64,000 nucleotides of DNA from Planctomycetota bacterium (GCA_003671275.1 QWPB01000024.1:1-64000), one strand, 5' to 3'; shown: positions 44,071 through 53,076, counted from the stretch's first letter. Notes: a model not told the origin generated them from the letters alone. Translations and numbers: made by a program.

Positions 44071-44298
44071 GGTGTGGCGATTTCTCAAAAGCGGCGGGTG
44101 TGCCCCGCGACAACTCATGTCACGGGGTCTTGATCCCAGACTTTACGAGGCCCGATCCGAAAACAAAAGTGGCTCTCACATCGGGCCGTAATATCGAGCT
44201 GTAATTTCGACAGGGGCCATGATTTCGGGGATCTCTCCAGGGGGTTACACTCTTTCATGCGTGGAGCACGTTCAACATCGTTCTGAGGAGAAACACCA

Positions 44299-45081
44299 AT
44301 GCGCTGGGCACTGGCCGGTATCATGTTGTGGGGAGTGATTGCCGTGAACTCGATTGAAGCTCAAACTTCCCCAGCGGATCGTTTTGAGAAGAAGACTTTC
44401 ACGGGCAAGGAGGGAGGAACACTCGGCTATCGCTTCCTGCAGCCGGTTAAAGTGCAAGCGGGCCAAAAGTATCCCCTGGTGATCTTCCTGCATGGGGCGG
44501 GAGAACGAGGCGATGACAATACGGCTCAACTGGTTCACGGGGTTCCGCGTTTCGCCCAGGATGATTACCTGGAAAAATATCCGTGCTTCGTCATCGCACC
44601 GCAGTGCCCCCGTGAAAAGATCTGGGCCTCCACTCACTGGAGCGACCCCCAGGCCGCCCTCAAGGACGAGCCCTCTCCCCCGACAAAGCTGTTGATGGAG
44701 CTGCTGGACTCCGTGGAAGTCAGCCTGCCGATCGATAAAGACCGGGAGTATCTGACTGGCCTTTCGATGGGGGGATACGGGACATGGGACATGGCCCAGC
44801 GTCAGCCACAGCGGTTCGCCGCCATTGTGCCGGTTTGCGGTGGAGCGGATGTCAAACAGATGGAACGGATCAAGCACCTGCCGGTCTGGATCTTCCACGG
44901 GGATCAGGATCAGGCCGTCAAGGTGGAACGTTCACGGGAAGCGGTGGCCGCTCTCCAAGCCGTTGGAGCCAAACCGATCTACTCGGAATATCCGGGCGTC
45001 GGTCATGACAGCTGGAACAAAGCCTACGCCGACGAAAAGCTGTACGAGTGGCTGTTCCGTCAGAAACGGATCGCGAAGTAA
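44299..45081 (+). CDS. secreted esterase/peptidase of the alpha/beta-hydrolase fold
   Basis: A 260-aa exported enzyme with a signal peptide (cleavage near SIEAQ). Visible are the oxyanion motif LVIFLHGAGERGDDN, the nucleophile elbow TGLSMGGYGTWDMA, the acid region WIFHGDQDQAVKVE and the catalytic His in GVGHDSWNKAY. This is the 'predicted peptidase'/PHB-depolymerase-like esterase type frequent in planctomycetes. A strong ribosome-binding site, GAGGAG, is placed 8-13 bp before the ATG. It converges on an LptF-like gene and ends at a palindromic hairpin. Confidence 0.88.
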   Translation: MRWALAGIMLWGVIAVNSIEAQTSPADRFEKKTFTGKEGGTLGYRFLQPVKVQAGQKYPLVIFLHGAGERGDDNTAQLVHGVPRFAQDDYLEKYPCFVIAPQCPREKIWASTHWSDPQAALKDEPSPPTKLLMELLDSVEVSLPIDKDREYLTGLSMGGYGTWDMAQRQPQRFAAIVPVCGGADVKQMERIKHLPVWIFHGDQDQAVKVERSREAVAALQAVGAKPIYSEYPGVGHDSWNKAYADEKLYEWLFRQKRIAK

Positions 45082-45120
45082 GATCCTGACTGGTTCAACA
45101 CAGTATGGTACGTTGCTGAA

Positions 45121-45147
45121 CGGGAGTCACGGATTTCGTGACTCCCG
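45121..45147. terminator. perfect 11-bp palindromic hairpin between convergent genes
   Basis: CGGGAGTCACG-N5-CGTGACTCCCG lies in the 84-bp gap between the esterase (plus) and LptF-like (minus) genes. There is no T-tract, so any termination may depend on the strong stem or on Rho. Confidence 0.55.
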
Positions 45148-45165
45148 CAGTGGAGTGCGGGGTTG

Positions 45166-46368
45166 CTAGAACCGCATCACCCGGCGGAGGACAGCCAGCC
45201 CAGCGGCGCAGAGCAGCGCATTGCCAATCCACATGGCGATGCGGGGATCAAAATTCCCCTGTTTGGCTTGGGTCATCATCCCCATCACAATGGGATAGTA
45301 GATTCCCACGATCGGTCCAAAGCAGAAGATAAACGTTGTCAGAAACTGGCTTTTGGCCTGCCAGATCGCGAATGGTCCGCCGAGCAGTGCAAAGAAAAAG
45401 CAGCTGCATGCCAGGGCGTACCGGCTGTGTTTTTCGGTATGGAGTTTGTGATACCACGACTGTCGTTCGCGGATGGCCTTGCCTGTGGGGGTGGGGCGTG
45501 CCAGCTGGTCAAAATCGGCCATGGTCAGGGCCATGGCATTTCGAATGGTCTCCCGGTCGCGGGCATCGCGTTGTGCGTATTGGACGGATCGCATTTCTTC
45601 GTCGATCTGGTCGACAGCCAAATAGCGGGCCTTCAGCTTACGAGGTTCGGCGTCCCATGGCAGAGAGAACTTCTTCCATCCGGTATATCGCAGACTCTGT
45701 TGTCCGGGCAGGCTGACGTAGGCGTCCCGGAGCATCACATCGACACGTCGCTCCCGGACGTTGACCTGAATCTTGGCCTCGACTGCGCGGAGCGTTGTTG
45801 AGGTGTCTTTCTTGCCATCCTTGGATCGGCGTTTTCCGACTTCGATCACTGGTTGAATGAGCGTCCGCCCATCGACATCCGCCACCGTGATGAACAGTCC
45901 ATTCTTTCCGTCGCTGAACCCGTGTGTCGTACGCAGCCTCTCAAAAAAGATATCTTCCATCCCCTGTACGATCGTTTGTTCAATCTTGGCTTCCGCCCAA
46001 GGGATCACCTGGTCGGTCAGGATCAAGGAGCAGGCACTGAGCAGAGTCCCCAGAAACAGAGCGGGCCACAACAGAGACATCACGCTGATCCCCGCCGCCT
46101 TGGCTGCGGTGACCTCATGATCGCCGGAGATCCTTCCATAGACCAGACAGACTGTCAGCAACAGGGCTGCGGGAATCGTGAACGGCATCATGCTGGGGAT
46201 GATGTATGGCAGAATCGAAAGCGTCGTCCCGACACTCAGCCCTTTTTCCAGGGCCTGCTGGATGACTCCCGCAAAGATCGTGAGGACCGTAACTGCCCCC
46301 AGCACGGAAAAAAACGTGCGTGTCAGCTCAGCAAAGATATATCGCTGAATGAGGGGGATTGTGAACAT
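45166..46368 (-). CDS. LptF/LptG-family permease
   Basis: A 400-aa inner-membrane protein of the YjgP/YjgQ type, which extracts LPS from the inner membrane as part of the LptB2FG complex. Three N-terminal helices (FFSVLGAVTVLTIFAGVI, MPFTIPAALLLTVCLVYGRIS and SLLWPALFLGTLLSACSLI), a periplasmic beta-jellyroll-like middle part (about 150-290), and three C-terminal helices give the standard topology. The segment YGRISGDHEVTAAKAAGIS is the typical coupling-helix region. The start at 46368 (MFTIPLIQRYIF) is chosen over the longer ORF. Its partner, LptF or LptG, is not adjacent. Confidence 0.88.
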   Translation of the reverse strand: MFTIPLIQRYIFAELTRTFFSVLGAVTVLTIFAGVIQQALEKGLSVGTTLSILPYIIPSMMPFTIPAALLLTVCLVYGRISGDHEVTAAKAAGISVMSLLWPALFLGTLLSACSLILTDQVIPWAEAKIEQTIVQGMEDIFFERLRTTHGFSDGKNGLFITVADVDGRTLIQPVIEVGKRRSKDGKKDTSTTLRAVEAKIQVNVRERRVDVMLRDAYVSLPGQQSLRYTGWKKFSLPWDAEPRKLKARYLAVDQIDEEMRSVQYAQRDARDRETIRNAMALTMADFDQLARPTPTGKAIRERQSWYHKLHTEKHSRYALACSCFFFALLGGPFAIWQAKSQFLTTFIFCFGPIVGIYYPIVMGMMTQAKQGNFDPRIAMWIGNALLCAAGLAVLRRVMRF

Positions 46369-46736
46369 GCCGCCAGCCGTACGGACGAAAGCCCAGTCAC
46401 GGTGAACCATGGGCTGAAGAGGGGTCGTATACTCCCCGAACGCCTTCCCGGTCAAGGTGAATCGCCGCAACCACTCTCTCTACAAGCATTTGGCAAGAGA
46501 TTGGTGGTCAGTTGCGAGTCTTGCGTCCCGTGTAGTTCCGCTCGCTCTGAGGATTCCAGTCGCGACGGTCATAGTGGGGGACAGAATGGAAAATATCTCC
46601 AGTCGCTCAACTATTTCATTGAAGTCCGGTTTCGGCGTTCGATAAGATCGATGAGAGTGTGTTGTCACTTCGGCGGGTTTCCGTTCTCTCAAAACCGGAA
46701 CTGCCTCTCTTGCTGAATTCCCGAAAAGGTCTAGCC
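46369..46736. other. divergent promoter region for LptF-like and glycine-rich genes
   Basis: About 368 bp without a gene. A possible plus-strand promoter is TTGAAG with GATAAG 16 bp downstream (near 46619-46646), about 90 bp before the glycine-rich protein's start; the match is only moderate. The sequence aaaaggtctagcc before 46737 provides a weak ribosome-binding site. Confidence 0.4.
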
Positions 46737-47570
46737 ATGGTCCGTGGACGTTGGCGTCTGGTTCCGTTGTGCGTGGCAGCTGCCATCGCGTCTTTGGCCT
46801 TTGCGGCAATCCCCGGGACGTACGCCGCTGAAAAGGCGGAACGTAAGCCGGTGATGAGGCACCTGAAGTACGATCCGACCGCCCCCAAGTCCGGTCTGTT
46901 TGAGGCCATGGACGAAGGTAAGGTTTCGGTTCGTCTCGTTTCCAAAGACGAGTTCGAAGGGCATCTGCTGGTTGAGAATAAGACGGACGCCCCGTTGACC
47001 ATCGAACTTCCTGAAGCCTTTGTGGGTGTGCAAGTCCTTGCCCAAGGCTTTGGGGGCGGCGGTGGTGGCTTTGGTGGCCAGGGCGGCGGCGGATTCGGCG
47101 GCCAGGGTGGTCAGGGTGGCGGTCAGGGCCAGGCATCGGGCGGCGGATTTGGCGGACAGGGTGGCCAAGGCGGCGGCGGATTCGGCGGCCAAGGTGGTCA
47201 GGGTGGCGGGGGCGGATTCTTCTCGATTCCGGTGGCCACCATCGCCAAGGTTCCGGTCACCTCGGTTTGCCTCGAACACGGCAAGAAATCTCCCCGGGCT
47301 TCCATGAACTACACCATTGTTCGTCCCGACAAATACTCGTCGGACCCCCGCGTTCATGAAGTCTGCAAGCTCGTGGGGACGGGCAAGATCGATCGAGCCA
47401 CCGCTCAGGCAGCAGCTTGGCACGTCTGCAACAACATGTCGTGGGAACAGCTCGCACAAAAGATGTACAACCATGTTGGTTCTCCGGACACCCCGTACTT
47501 CAGCCGGAGCCAGCTGATGGCGGCCCAGTCAATGGTGGCTGCGGTCGATGTCCGCGTTGCCGAGAACTAA
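46737..47570 (+). CDS. secreted glycine-rich protein of unknown function
   Basis: A 277-aa exported protein with a signal peptide (VPLCVAAAIASLAFAAIPGTYAAE). A first domain (about 35-100, VRLVSKDEFEGHLLVENKTDAPLTIELPEAF) looks like an Ig/CARDB-type beta fold. A block of about 60 residues made of GGFGGQGGQGG units separates it from a second domain (about 165-277), which includes VTSVCLEHGK and ends at RVAEN. The stop is a TAA, but the same frame stays open beyond it for 23 more codons (EKNETPTTPGDTGTPRQTSSLSN), so the real end may be 47642 or the last part may have been lost by mutation. A strong terminator follows at 47665. Confidence 0.82.
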   Translation: MVRGRWRLVPLCVAAAIASLAFAAIPGTYAAEKAERKPVMRHLKYDPTAPKSGLFEAMDEGKVSVRLVSKDEFEGHLLVENKTDAPLTIELPEAFVGVQVLAQGFGGGGGGFGGQGGGGFGGQGGQGGGQGQASGGGFGGQGGQGGGGFGGQGGQGGGGGFFSIPVATIAKVPVTSVCLEHGKKSPRASMNYTIVRPDKYSSDPRVHEVCKLVGTGKIDRATAQAAAWHVCNNMSWEQLAQKMYNHVGSPDTPYFSRSQLMAAQSMVAAVDVRVAEN

Positions 47571-47664
47571 GAGAAGAACGAGACGCCGACTACTCCGGGT
47601 GATACGGGCACCCCGCGGCAGACCAGCAGCCTCTCCAACTAACGGGTTGGAAGAACCGCTTACT

Positions 47665-47698
47665 CACCCCTCTTCACGCGAGTGATGAGGGGTGTTTT
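47665..47698 (+). terminator. Rho-independent terminator after the glycine-rich gene
   Basis: The stem CACCCCTC / GAGGGGTG, extended inside by TCAC/GTGA, is followed by TTTTCATT. The terminator lies beyond the second in-frame stop (47642), consistent with a transcript that includes the extension. Confidence 0.8.
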
Positions 47699-47725
47699 CA
47701 TTCCTGAAGTCTGGATTCCACCAGT

Positions 47726-48544
47726 ATGCCCACTGTCACGGCGCTCATCACAGGAGCTTCCTCCGGGATCGGCGAAGTCTTCGCGGAACTGTGTGCCCAA
47801 GACCGCACCAACCTGATCTTGGTGGCTCGCAGTCAGGACAAACTGCAGGCTCTGGCAGACCGCTTACGACAAGCACACGGCATCCAGACGCTGGTGATCC
47901 CCACGGATCTGTCGCAGGTCGGTGCGGCCCAACGGCTCTTCGATCAGATCACCTCCGCAGGCTGGACCGTGGATCAGCTGTTCAATAATGCGGGCTTCGG
48001 AAGCATGGGGTACTTTGAGGAACTGCCAATCGAGAAGCATGCCGAACTGCTGCAGGTGAATGTGATCGCACTGACGGAGCTGACGCGACTGTTTCTGCCG
48101 GCGATGGTGACCCGAAAGTCGGGCCAAATTCTAAATGTGGCATCGACGGCTTCGTTTCAACCTGGCCCCAATGCGTGCGTCTACTACGCCAGCAAGGCTT
48201 ATGTCCGGTACTTCAGCGAAGGATTGCAGGAAGAACTGGCAGGTACGGGCGTCACGGTGACCTGTCTGGCGCCCGGGCCCACCCGGACCAACTTCAGCGA
48301 AGTGGCGGCCATGACCCAGACGCCGGTGTTTCGGTACAACTCGATGGATGTGCGGGACGTTGCAGCCATTGGATATCGGGCACTTTGCCGTGGGAAAACG
48401 TTGGTGGTTCCCGGACTCGCCAATAAGCTGTTGCAGCTGTCGTCGAAATTTTCGCACTGGGGTATCGTCAAAAAAGTCATGAAGCACGTGATGCAGCCGC
48501 TACCACCGCGTGGCACTGCGCCACGCTCCGAGTCAAGCCGCTAA
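47726..48544 (+). CDS. short-chain dehydrogenase/reductase
   Basis: A 272-aa NAD(P)-dependent oxidoreductase with the classical SDR motifs: cofactor loop TGASSGIG near the N-terminus, NNAGFG at about residue 90, the catalytic Ser in ASTASF, and YxxxK as YYASK. The order and length are those of the DltE/YqjQ-like 'classical' SDRs; the substrate cannot be told. No linked pathway genes are adjacent. Confidence 0.92.
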   Translation: MPTVTALITGASSGIGEVFAELCAQDRTNLILVARSQDKLQALADRLRQAHGIQTLVIPTDLSQVGAAQRLFDQITSAGWTVDQLFNNAGFGSMGYFEELPIEKHAELLQVNVIALTELTRLFLPAMVTRKSGQILNVASTASFQPGPNACVYYASKAYVRYFSEGLQEELAGTGVTVTCLAPGPTRTNFSEVAAMTQTPVFRYNSMDVRDVAAIGYRALCRGKTLVVPGLANKLLQLSSKFSHWGIVKKVMKHVMQPLPPRGTAPRSESSR

Positions 48545-48669
48545 CCTCACCCGAGTCAGAACTTGAGTTGCAGCCGGGGGCCAATCCAGAGAGTATGCTT
48601 GTTGTAGTAAGGTGGGAGTCATCGCGAGAGGGCTCCCCATGGCAACAGTCAACTTGGCGGCGGCGCGCG

Positions 48670-48810
48670 ATGACCGACAGCAGCGATGGTCTGAACTTTG
48701 ACTTTCTAAACGAGCCGACGACATCTCGGGCCGTTCCTCTCCCGCCGCCGGTACCGCCCGCTCCCGTCGTAGCCCCCGCGTCGGAAGACACCTTGGAATT
48801 AGAGTTCTAA
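48670..48810 (+). CDS. N-terminal fragment of a membrane-protein gene cut by an in-frame TAA
   Basis: Forty-six codons from ATG 48670 (MTDSSDGLNFDFLNEP...) to TAA 48808-48810. The same frame continues after the stop without another interruption into the 390-aa ORF that is reported from a GTG at 48973. The intervening 54 codons read ESDDPGSSIFDEPFSSPIQS and so on, acidic and Pro/Ser-rich like the rest of the N-terminal part. The fragment is therefore probably the beginning of that gene and not a separate small protein. Confidence 0.6.
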   Translation: MTDSSDGLNFDFLNEPTTSRAVPLPPPVPPAPVVAPASEDTLELEF

Positions 48811-48972
48811 GAATCGGACGATCCGGGCTCATCGATCTTTGACGAGCCATTTTCCAGTCCGATCCAATCCGTAGATCAGATTTCCGATGCTGAGCCCAAC
48901 GTTTCTGACGGCACGGAAGTCCTTGTCCGTGGGCGAACCGAGATCCAGGATTTCGCAGAAGAATTCGGCCAG

Positions 48973-50145
48973 GTGGTCGTCCCGACGAAAAACGCAGAGC
49001 CGCCTGTGGACCTGAGTGGTACTCTCGAATCCGTCACCGCTCCAAACGAGTCCGTGTCAGTGCCAGCAGTGTCAGCACCCCCTTCGGAGCCCGTCGACTC
49101 CGGATTGGATTGGCCTGTCGACGCGACCGATGTCGACCCCCCCACGACAATCGAGGAGATTGCACCGCTCGAATTCCACAGCCCGTTGTCACTGCCCGCA
49201 GAATCAATGGTCCCGGAGCCATCGGCAGAAGTCGCTCCCCCCTCAGAGACATCGGCCCCCCCGTCCGCCCCCATCGAGTCCTCGCAGGCCTTTAACGATC
49301 AGGGGATGTCTCTGGAACCGGACACCCATTCCGCTGATGACAGCCTGTCACTGGATGGTCTGACGGGAGTGGTCAGTGACGCCGTGGCCGGGGGAGTTGT
49401 GGCCGCCGTGGCCCCTCCTCCGGGGGCTGTTGCCGCAGGGAACAGCCGGACGGTCCTGATCGCTTTGGGGGGATATGCGCTGGTCGTGACGGCTCTGTGC
49501 CTGTACCTGCTGACGCAGGTTGCCAAGGCCCGCAGCGAAAACAAGCTGGAGAGTCTGCCCGACGTGCGGCAGGTTCTGAACATCCCCATCAACTCACAAC
49601 TGCCAGCGGGACATACGCTGGCCTTGGGAGAAAAACAGCGGTTTGGGAACCTGCTCGTGGAACCGTTGCGGGTGACCACCGGCCCGCTGGAGGTCGTGCA
49701 TTTCAGTGAGCGCGACAAAACGACCATCATGAAGAGCCAGGTGCTCAAGCTTTGGGTTCGACTGACGAACGAGTCGAAGGATCAGGCGTTTATTCCGCTC
49801 GATCGCCAGCTGGTGTTCAAGCGGCACTTTCGGGATGACGTTTGCTTTGCGAATAACTTTGTTGTCCCCGCCAGCAAGAAGGCGTCCGGAGGTCCCGTCG
49901 TATTCGTATACGACCACCCCGAAACCAGCGAGTGGGATCTGTCCGGACAGGATCTCGGTAAAACATTGGGGCCCGGTGAATCCTGGGAAACCTATATCCC
50001 GACGACGGAAGACGGCCTCGAAGAACTGCAAGGCGAGTTGCTCTGGCGCGTTCACGTCCGCAAGGGACTTTCTCCCAAGGGCGGGGGTGTGACCACCCTG
50101 GTGGAAGTCGCATTTCACGACGACCAAATCCAGAACGAAGGTTAA
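48973..50145 (+). CDS. single-pass membrane protein of unknown function (probably 5'-truncated by TAA at 48808)
   Basis: The 390-aa frame starts at a GTG, but it is in phase with the ATG at 48670; without the TAA at 48808-48810 the product would be 491 aa. The first 150 residues are acidic, Pro/Ser/Val-rich and probably disordered, followed by a single transmembrane helix (TVLIALGGYALVVTALCLYLL) and a beta-rich extracytoplasmic domain (about 200-390; KLWVRLTNESKDQAFIPLD, FVYDHPETSEWDLSG). Such membrane proteins with a C-terminal beta domain are common but uncharacterised in planctomycetes. The 3' end overlaps the converging FIST gene by 4 bp. Confidence 0.7.
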   Translation: MVVPTKNAEPPVDLSGTLESVTAPNESVSVPAVSAPPSEPVDSGLDWPVDATDVDPPTTIEEIAPLEFHSPLSLPAESMVPEPSAEVAPPSETSAPPSAPIESSQAFNDQGMSLEPDTHSADDSLSLDGLTGVVSDAVAGGVVAAVAPPPGAVAAGNSRTVLIALGGYALVVTALCLYLLTQVAKARSENKLESLPDVRQVLNIPINSQLPAGHTLALGEKQRFGNLLVEPLRVTTGPLEVVHFSERDKTTIMKSQVLKLWVRLTNESKDQAFIPLDRQLVFKRHFRDDVCFANNFVVPASKKASGGPVVFVYDHPETSEWDLSGQDLGKTLGPGESWETYIPTTEDGLEELQGELLWRVHVRKGLSPKGGGVTTLVEVAFHDDQIQNEG

Positions 50146-51317
50146 CCGGGATTCTCGGGCAGGCTGAACAGCGCCAAGCTGGCGGTGTATCCGTGGATGT
50201 AGTTCCGACCAGCCACTGGGCCCAGTTCTCCCTGAGCAAAGAACCCCGCCAGCGGAACCCCGCCGGCTAGTTCCTGTATCGTCCTCGCATCATGGTGCGG
50301 AGTCGCAAACAGCCGCGTTCCACGCCCATTGCAGCTGAACAGCAGCCCTCCAGTGACCGCTCCCCCCGCTAGGGCTTGTGTCAGCAGTGACCGCAGATCT
50401 TCGTCAGCGGTATTCGCATCCCGGACATGGAATTGAACGGTCTGCCCCGTGCGGATCAGATGTCCAATTGCCATCGATCCGTGCTCGCGGTCCGCTCCGA
50501 CGAAGTTGGCAATCAGGAAATCGCCGCGTTCAAACCGTTCGCGGAACTCGCTGATGGCGATCCCCACATGGATTCCCTGCTGGATTAAATGCCGAACTTC
50601 CGGGGAACTTTCGCGATAGAGCTGATTGAGCTGCTCCAGGGCGGGCCGGCCTCCCAGTTCCTGGATGACATTCCGGTTCGAACGCGTGACAACGTAGGGC
50701 TGTCCCACGGGACGACAGCCTTGCGAGACGACCGATCGAATCTGAATCGCTCCCCCCAGGACGACGCCCACCACTCCGTGATCGTATTCCTGGTCGTTCA
50801 GATACAGTCGGTTTTCGCCGGGGGCTGAGGCTCCGCTGGCCATGCCACCCAGTACAGGCAATCCCGGAATCTCCGCCGCGAAATGTCCCAGCAGCGAATC
50901 GACCGGACAGGTGAATGGGTCGCCCAGCAGGATGGCCGCGCGGGGCGTCTGGTCCAGCGTCTCAGCCGAAGGGGCTCCAGTCGCCAGGAGCCCATCGGGA
51001 GTACGCTCAAACGTAATATGAAAAGCCTCGATCATTGACCCGGGAAGCACCGCTGCCCAGACCGACAGCGCCGGGCCATTCTCGTACTCTTCGTGATTGG
51101 CCAGCACGGATTCCGCCGTACATCCCAAGACGACGCGGGCTCCCAGTGCCATCTGGAGCTGTCCGCCAATTCCCGGTGAAGTTCCGTGGTGCGGGGTCGC
51201 AAAGAAAAAGACGAGATCCGGCTCCGCCCCCTGCAGTTGCTGTCGCAACTGACTCACGGCTTCGGTGACCGCGTCGGTCATCGTGGGAAGTTGATTCCCG
51301 GTACTGGCAAACCGCAT
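50142..51317 (-). CDS. FIST-domain sensor protein
   Basis: A 391-aa soluble protein with the FIST_N region (about 20-220; DLVFFFATPHHG, RVVLGCTAESVLA, LPVLGGMASGASAPGENRLY) followed by FIST_C (about 230-375; QFHVRDANTADEDL, GGLLFSCNGRG, LAGFFAQGELGPV). FIST domains are thought to bind small ligands such as amino acids in signalling; here there is no fused output domain, which is common in planctomycetes. GGGAGG is placed just before the ATG. It overlaps the 3' end of the converging membrane-protein gene by 4 bp. Confidence 0.9.
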   Translation of the reverse strand: MRFASTGNQLPTMTDAVTEAVSQLRQQLQGAEPDLVFFFATPHHGTSPGIGGQLQMALGARVVLGCTAESVLANHEEYENGPALSVWAAVLPGSMIEAFHITFERTPDGLLATGAPSAETLDQTPRAAILLGDPFTCPVDSLLGHFAAEIPGLPVLGGMASGASAPGENRLYLNDQEYDHGVVGVVLGGAIQIRSVVSQGCRPVGQPYVVTRSNRNVIQELGGRPALEQLNQLYRESSPEVRHLIQQGIHVGIAISEFRERFERGDFLIANFVGADREHGSMAIGHLIRTGQTVQFHVRDANTADEDLRSLLTQALAGGAVTGGLLFSCNGRGTRLFATPHHDARTIQELAGGVPLAGFFAQGELGPVAGRNYIHGYTASLALFSLPENPG

Positions 51318-51405
51318 GTGTTACCTCCCTGTCCGTGTCTGCGACTCGGCATCTCCGCACTCTGACCGGCCTGGTCGCAAGTCGCAAGGGACCCCCGCGA
51401 TCCAC

Positions 51406-52908
51406 CTATCCCTTGTAGCCCGTCAGCACTCCGCAATGGATCAGTGTCGGACGCGGTATCGGATCATCCACCGTGAGCCCGGCAGTCGTCATCCACTGGC
51501 GGTACTCCGCCGCGCTGTAGGCTCGCCCTTCGGTCAGTGTGAACAGGGCCGCAGAGTACAGCGCGATTGGCAACGGACCATCGTGTTCATCGTTCAGAAA
51601 CACATCATGAATCAACAACTGTCCGTCAGGCCGCAGGGCCTCGGCAGCCATCGAAACCAGCTTCTGGCACTCGGGCTGATCCCAATCGTGCAAGATGTTC
51701 GACAAAAGGATCGCATCGACACCGGATGGCAGCAGGTCGGAGAACATGTCCCCTTCCCGCAGTTCCAGGCGATCGGCAACGCCGTACTTTTTCCGGAACT
51801 CATCGGCGACGCGTAACACCTCGGGCCGGTCGATCAGGACGGCTCGCAGCTGGGGAAAACGCTTGAGAATTGCAATCGTGTAGATTCCGGACCCGCCGCC
51901 CACATCGACCAGTAACTCCGCTCCGGTCAAATCGATCTGACTGGCGAGGGCGGGGGCCACATTCTTGGCCCGCCCGGCCAGCGAAAGGGTGAAGTGCCGG
52001 GCCAGATCGGACTGCTCCATGGCCGAGGGGATCCCCGCTCGATAAATGAAGGCCGTGCCATCTTCATTCAGATCGAGACCACGAGGACGATTGGACCGTA
52101 ACCGGGCAACCATCTCCATCACGCCGGGACTGCTTGCGGACAAGCCGATATATCCCCCCACGTCATATTCACTGCCCGGGGGCAGATGTGACCTCGACAG
52201 GACGGTCATTTGGACCCGGCCTTGTTCGTCCAGCCGCAGCAGCTTCATGGCTCGCAGCGCCGTCAAAAGTACGGACATGGGGCGGGGTTTCAGCCCCAGT
52301 TCGGCGGCCAAGTCATTGATCGTTCGGGGGCCGCTCCGCAACTTTCCAAACAGATCCCAATGGGCGACCGCGGCCGTCAGCAACTCCGTGCCGTAGGAAC
52401 CACGATACAACTCAAACAAGGGCGTTGGGTCGACGGTCGGCGGATGCAGATCGAGGACGTCTTCCTGATTCAATTCGATGGCTTCCATCAACGACGTGCG
52501 AGACACGATCAGATCGCCCGCATCGGGAAGTGGATCAAAGTCGGGCCAGCCATTCCGGGAGTGTGTTAAGGCCTGCGAAGGAATGACGGAATGTCCTGCC
52601 ACCGACGACCAGCCCACCCGGCAGCGAACCTGTTCACCCTCTATGGAGCAGCGCACGACGCCGGTGTAGTCATCGGCAAACTCGAATGGCAGATCGACAA
52701 TCTGCCGGTCCTTGGCCTGGAGCACCGCGGTGTGCCATTGCTCCAGCAGCCTCCCCAGGCTGGCTCTGGCCCGATCTTCGGCCTTCAATTCTCGTACGGC
52801 GGGATCAAGTCCCAGGTAATACGAATCGGCCCGTCGACTGAATTCGCCGCATTCCAAAAGCAAATCGCCGCGTGCAGTGCCGCACGGATCAAGAGTCAGT
52901 CGCAACAT
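51406..52908 (-). CDS. SAM-dependent O-methyltransferase with an extra N-terminal domain
   Basis: A 500-aa protein from the ATG at 52908. Residues 1-165 form an unfamiliar domain (MLRLTLDPCGTARGDLLLEC...). The C-terminal 330 residues are a small-molecule O-methyltransferase of the PF00891 type: a winged-helix dimerisation part (TPLFELYRGSYGTELLTAAVA, INDLAAELGL), the SAM-binding LLVDVGGGSGIYTIAI, EGDMFSDLLPSGVDAILLSNILHDW with the usual catalytic-region His, and LLIHDVFLNDE. Members methylate phenols or other hydroxyls in secondary metabolism. The N-terminal fusion may help recognise the substrate. The halogenase-like gene at 53898 lies on the same strand but is separated by scpA. Confidence 0.85.
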   Translation of the reverse strand: MLRLTLDPCGTARGDLLLECGEFSRRADSYYLGLDPAVRELKAEDRARASLGRLLEQWHTAVLQAKDRQIVDLPFEFADDYTGVVRCSIEGEQVRCRVGWSSVAGHSVIPSQALTHSRNGWPDFDPLPDAGDLIVSRTSLMEAIELNQEDVLDLHPPTVDPTPLFELYRGSYGTELLTAAVAHWDLFGKLRSGPRTINDLAAELGLKPRPMSVLLTALRAMKLLRLDEQGRVQMTVLSRSHLPPGSEYDVGGYIGLSASSPGVMEMVARLRSNRPRGLDLNEDGTAFIYRAGIPSAMEQSDLARHFTLSLAGRAKNVAPALASQIDLTGAELLVDVGGGSGIYTIAILKRFPQLRAVLIDRPEVLRVADEFRKKYGVADRLELREGDMFSDLLPSGVDAILLSNILHDWDQPECQKLVSMAAEALRPDGQLLIHDVFLNDEHDGPLPIALYSAALFTLTEGRAYSAAEYRQWMTTAGLTVDDPIPRPTLIHCGVLTGYKG

Positions 52909-53076
52909 GGGACGATCCGCCAATAGACAGGAGACCCCCAAAGTATCCAGGAGCCACGGTGACCATGGCAAGGGAGTCGAATTGGTGGTGCCCGCCCCGC
53001 GCAAAGCCGGGCGGCACGATGACACCTGGCAAAGCCCTCTTGTCCCGGTCACCCCACTCGTGACTACACTCCGCCC

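Noticed and set aside
47040-47220. Tandem ggcggcggattcggcggcc units as a DNA repeat array or CRISPR
   Set aside because: The repeats are in frame and encode GGFGGQGGQGG; there are no unique spacers of constant length.
47562-48812. Reassignment of TAA as a sense codon
   Set aside because: TAA is the natural stop of glpK, hemQ, fusA and other conserved genes here, so at most local read-through or mutation is possible.
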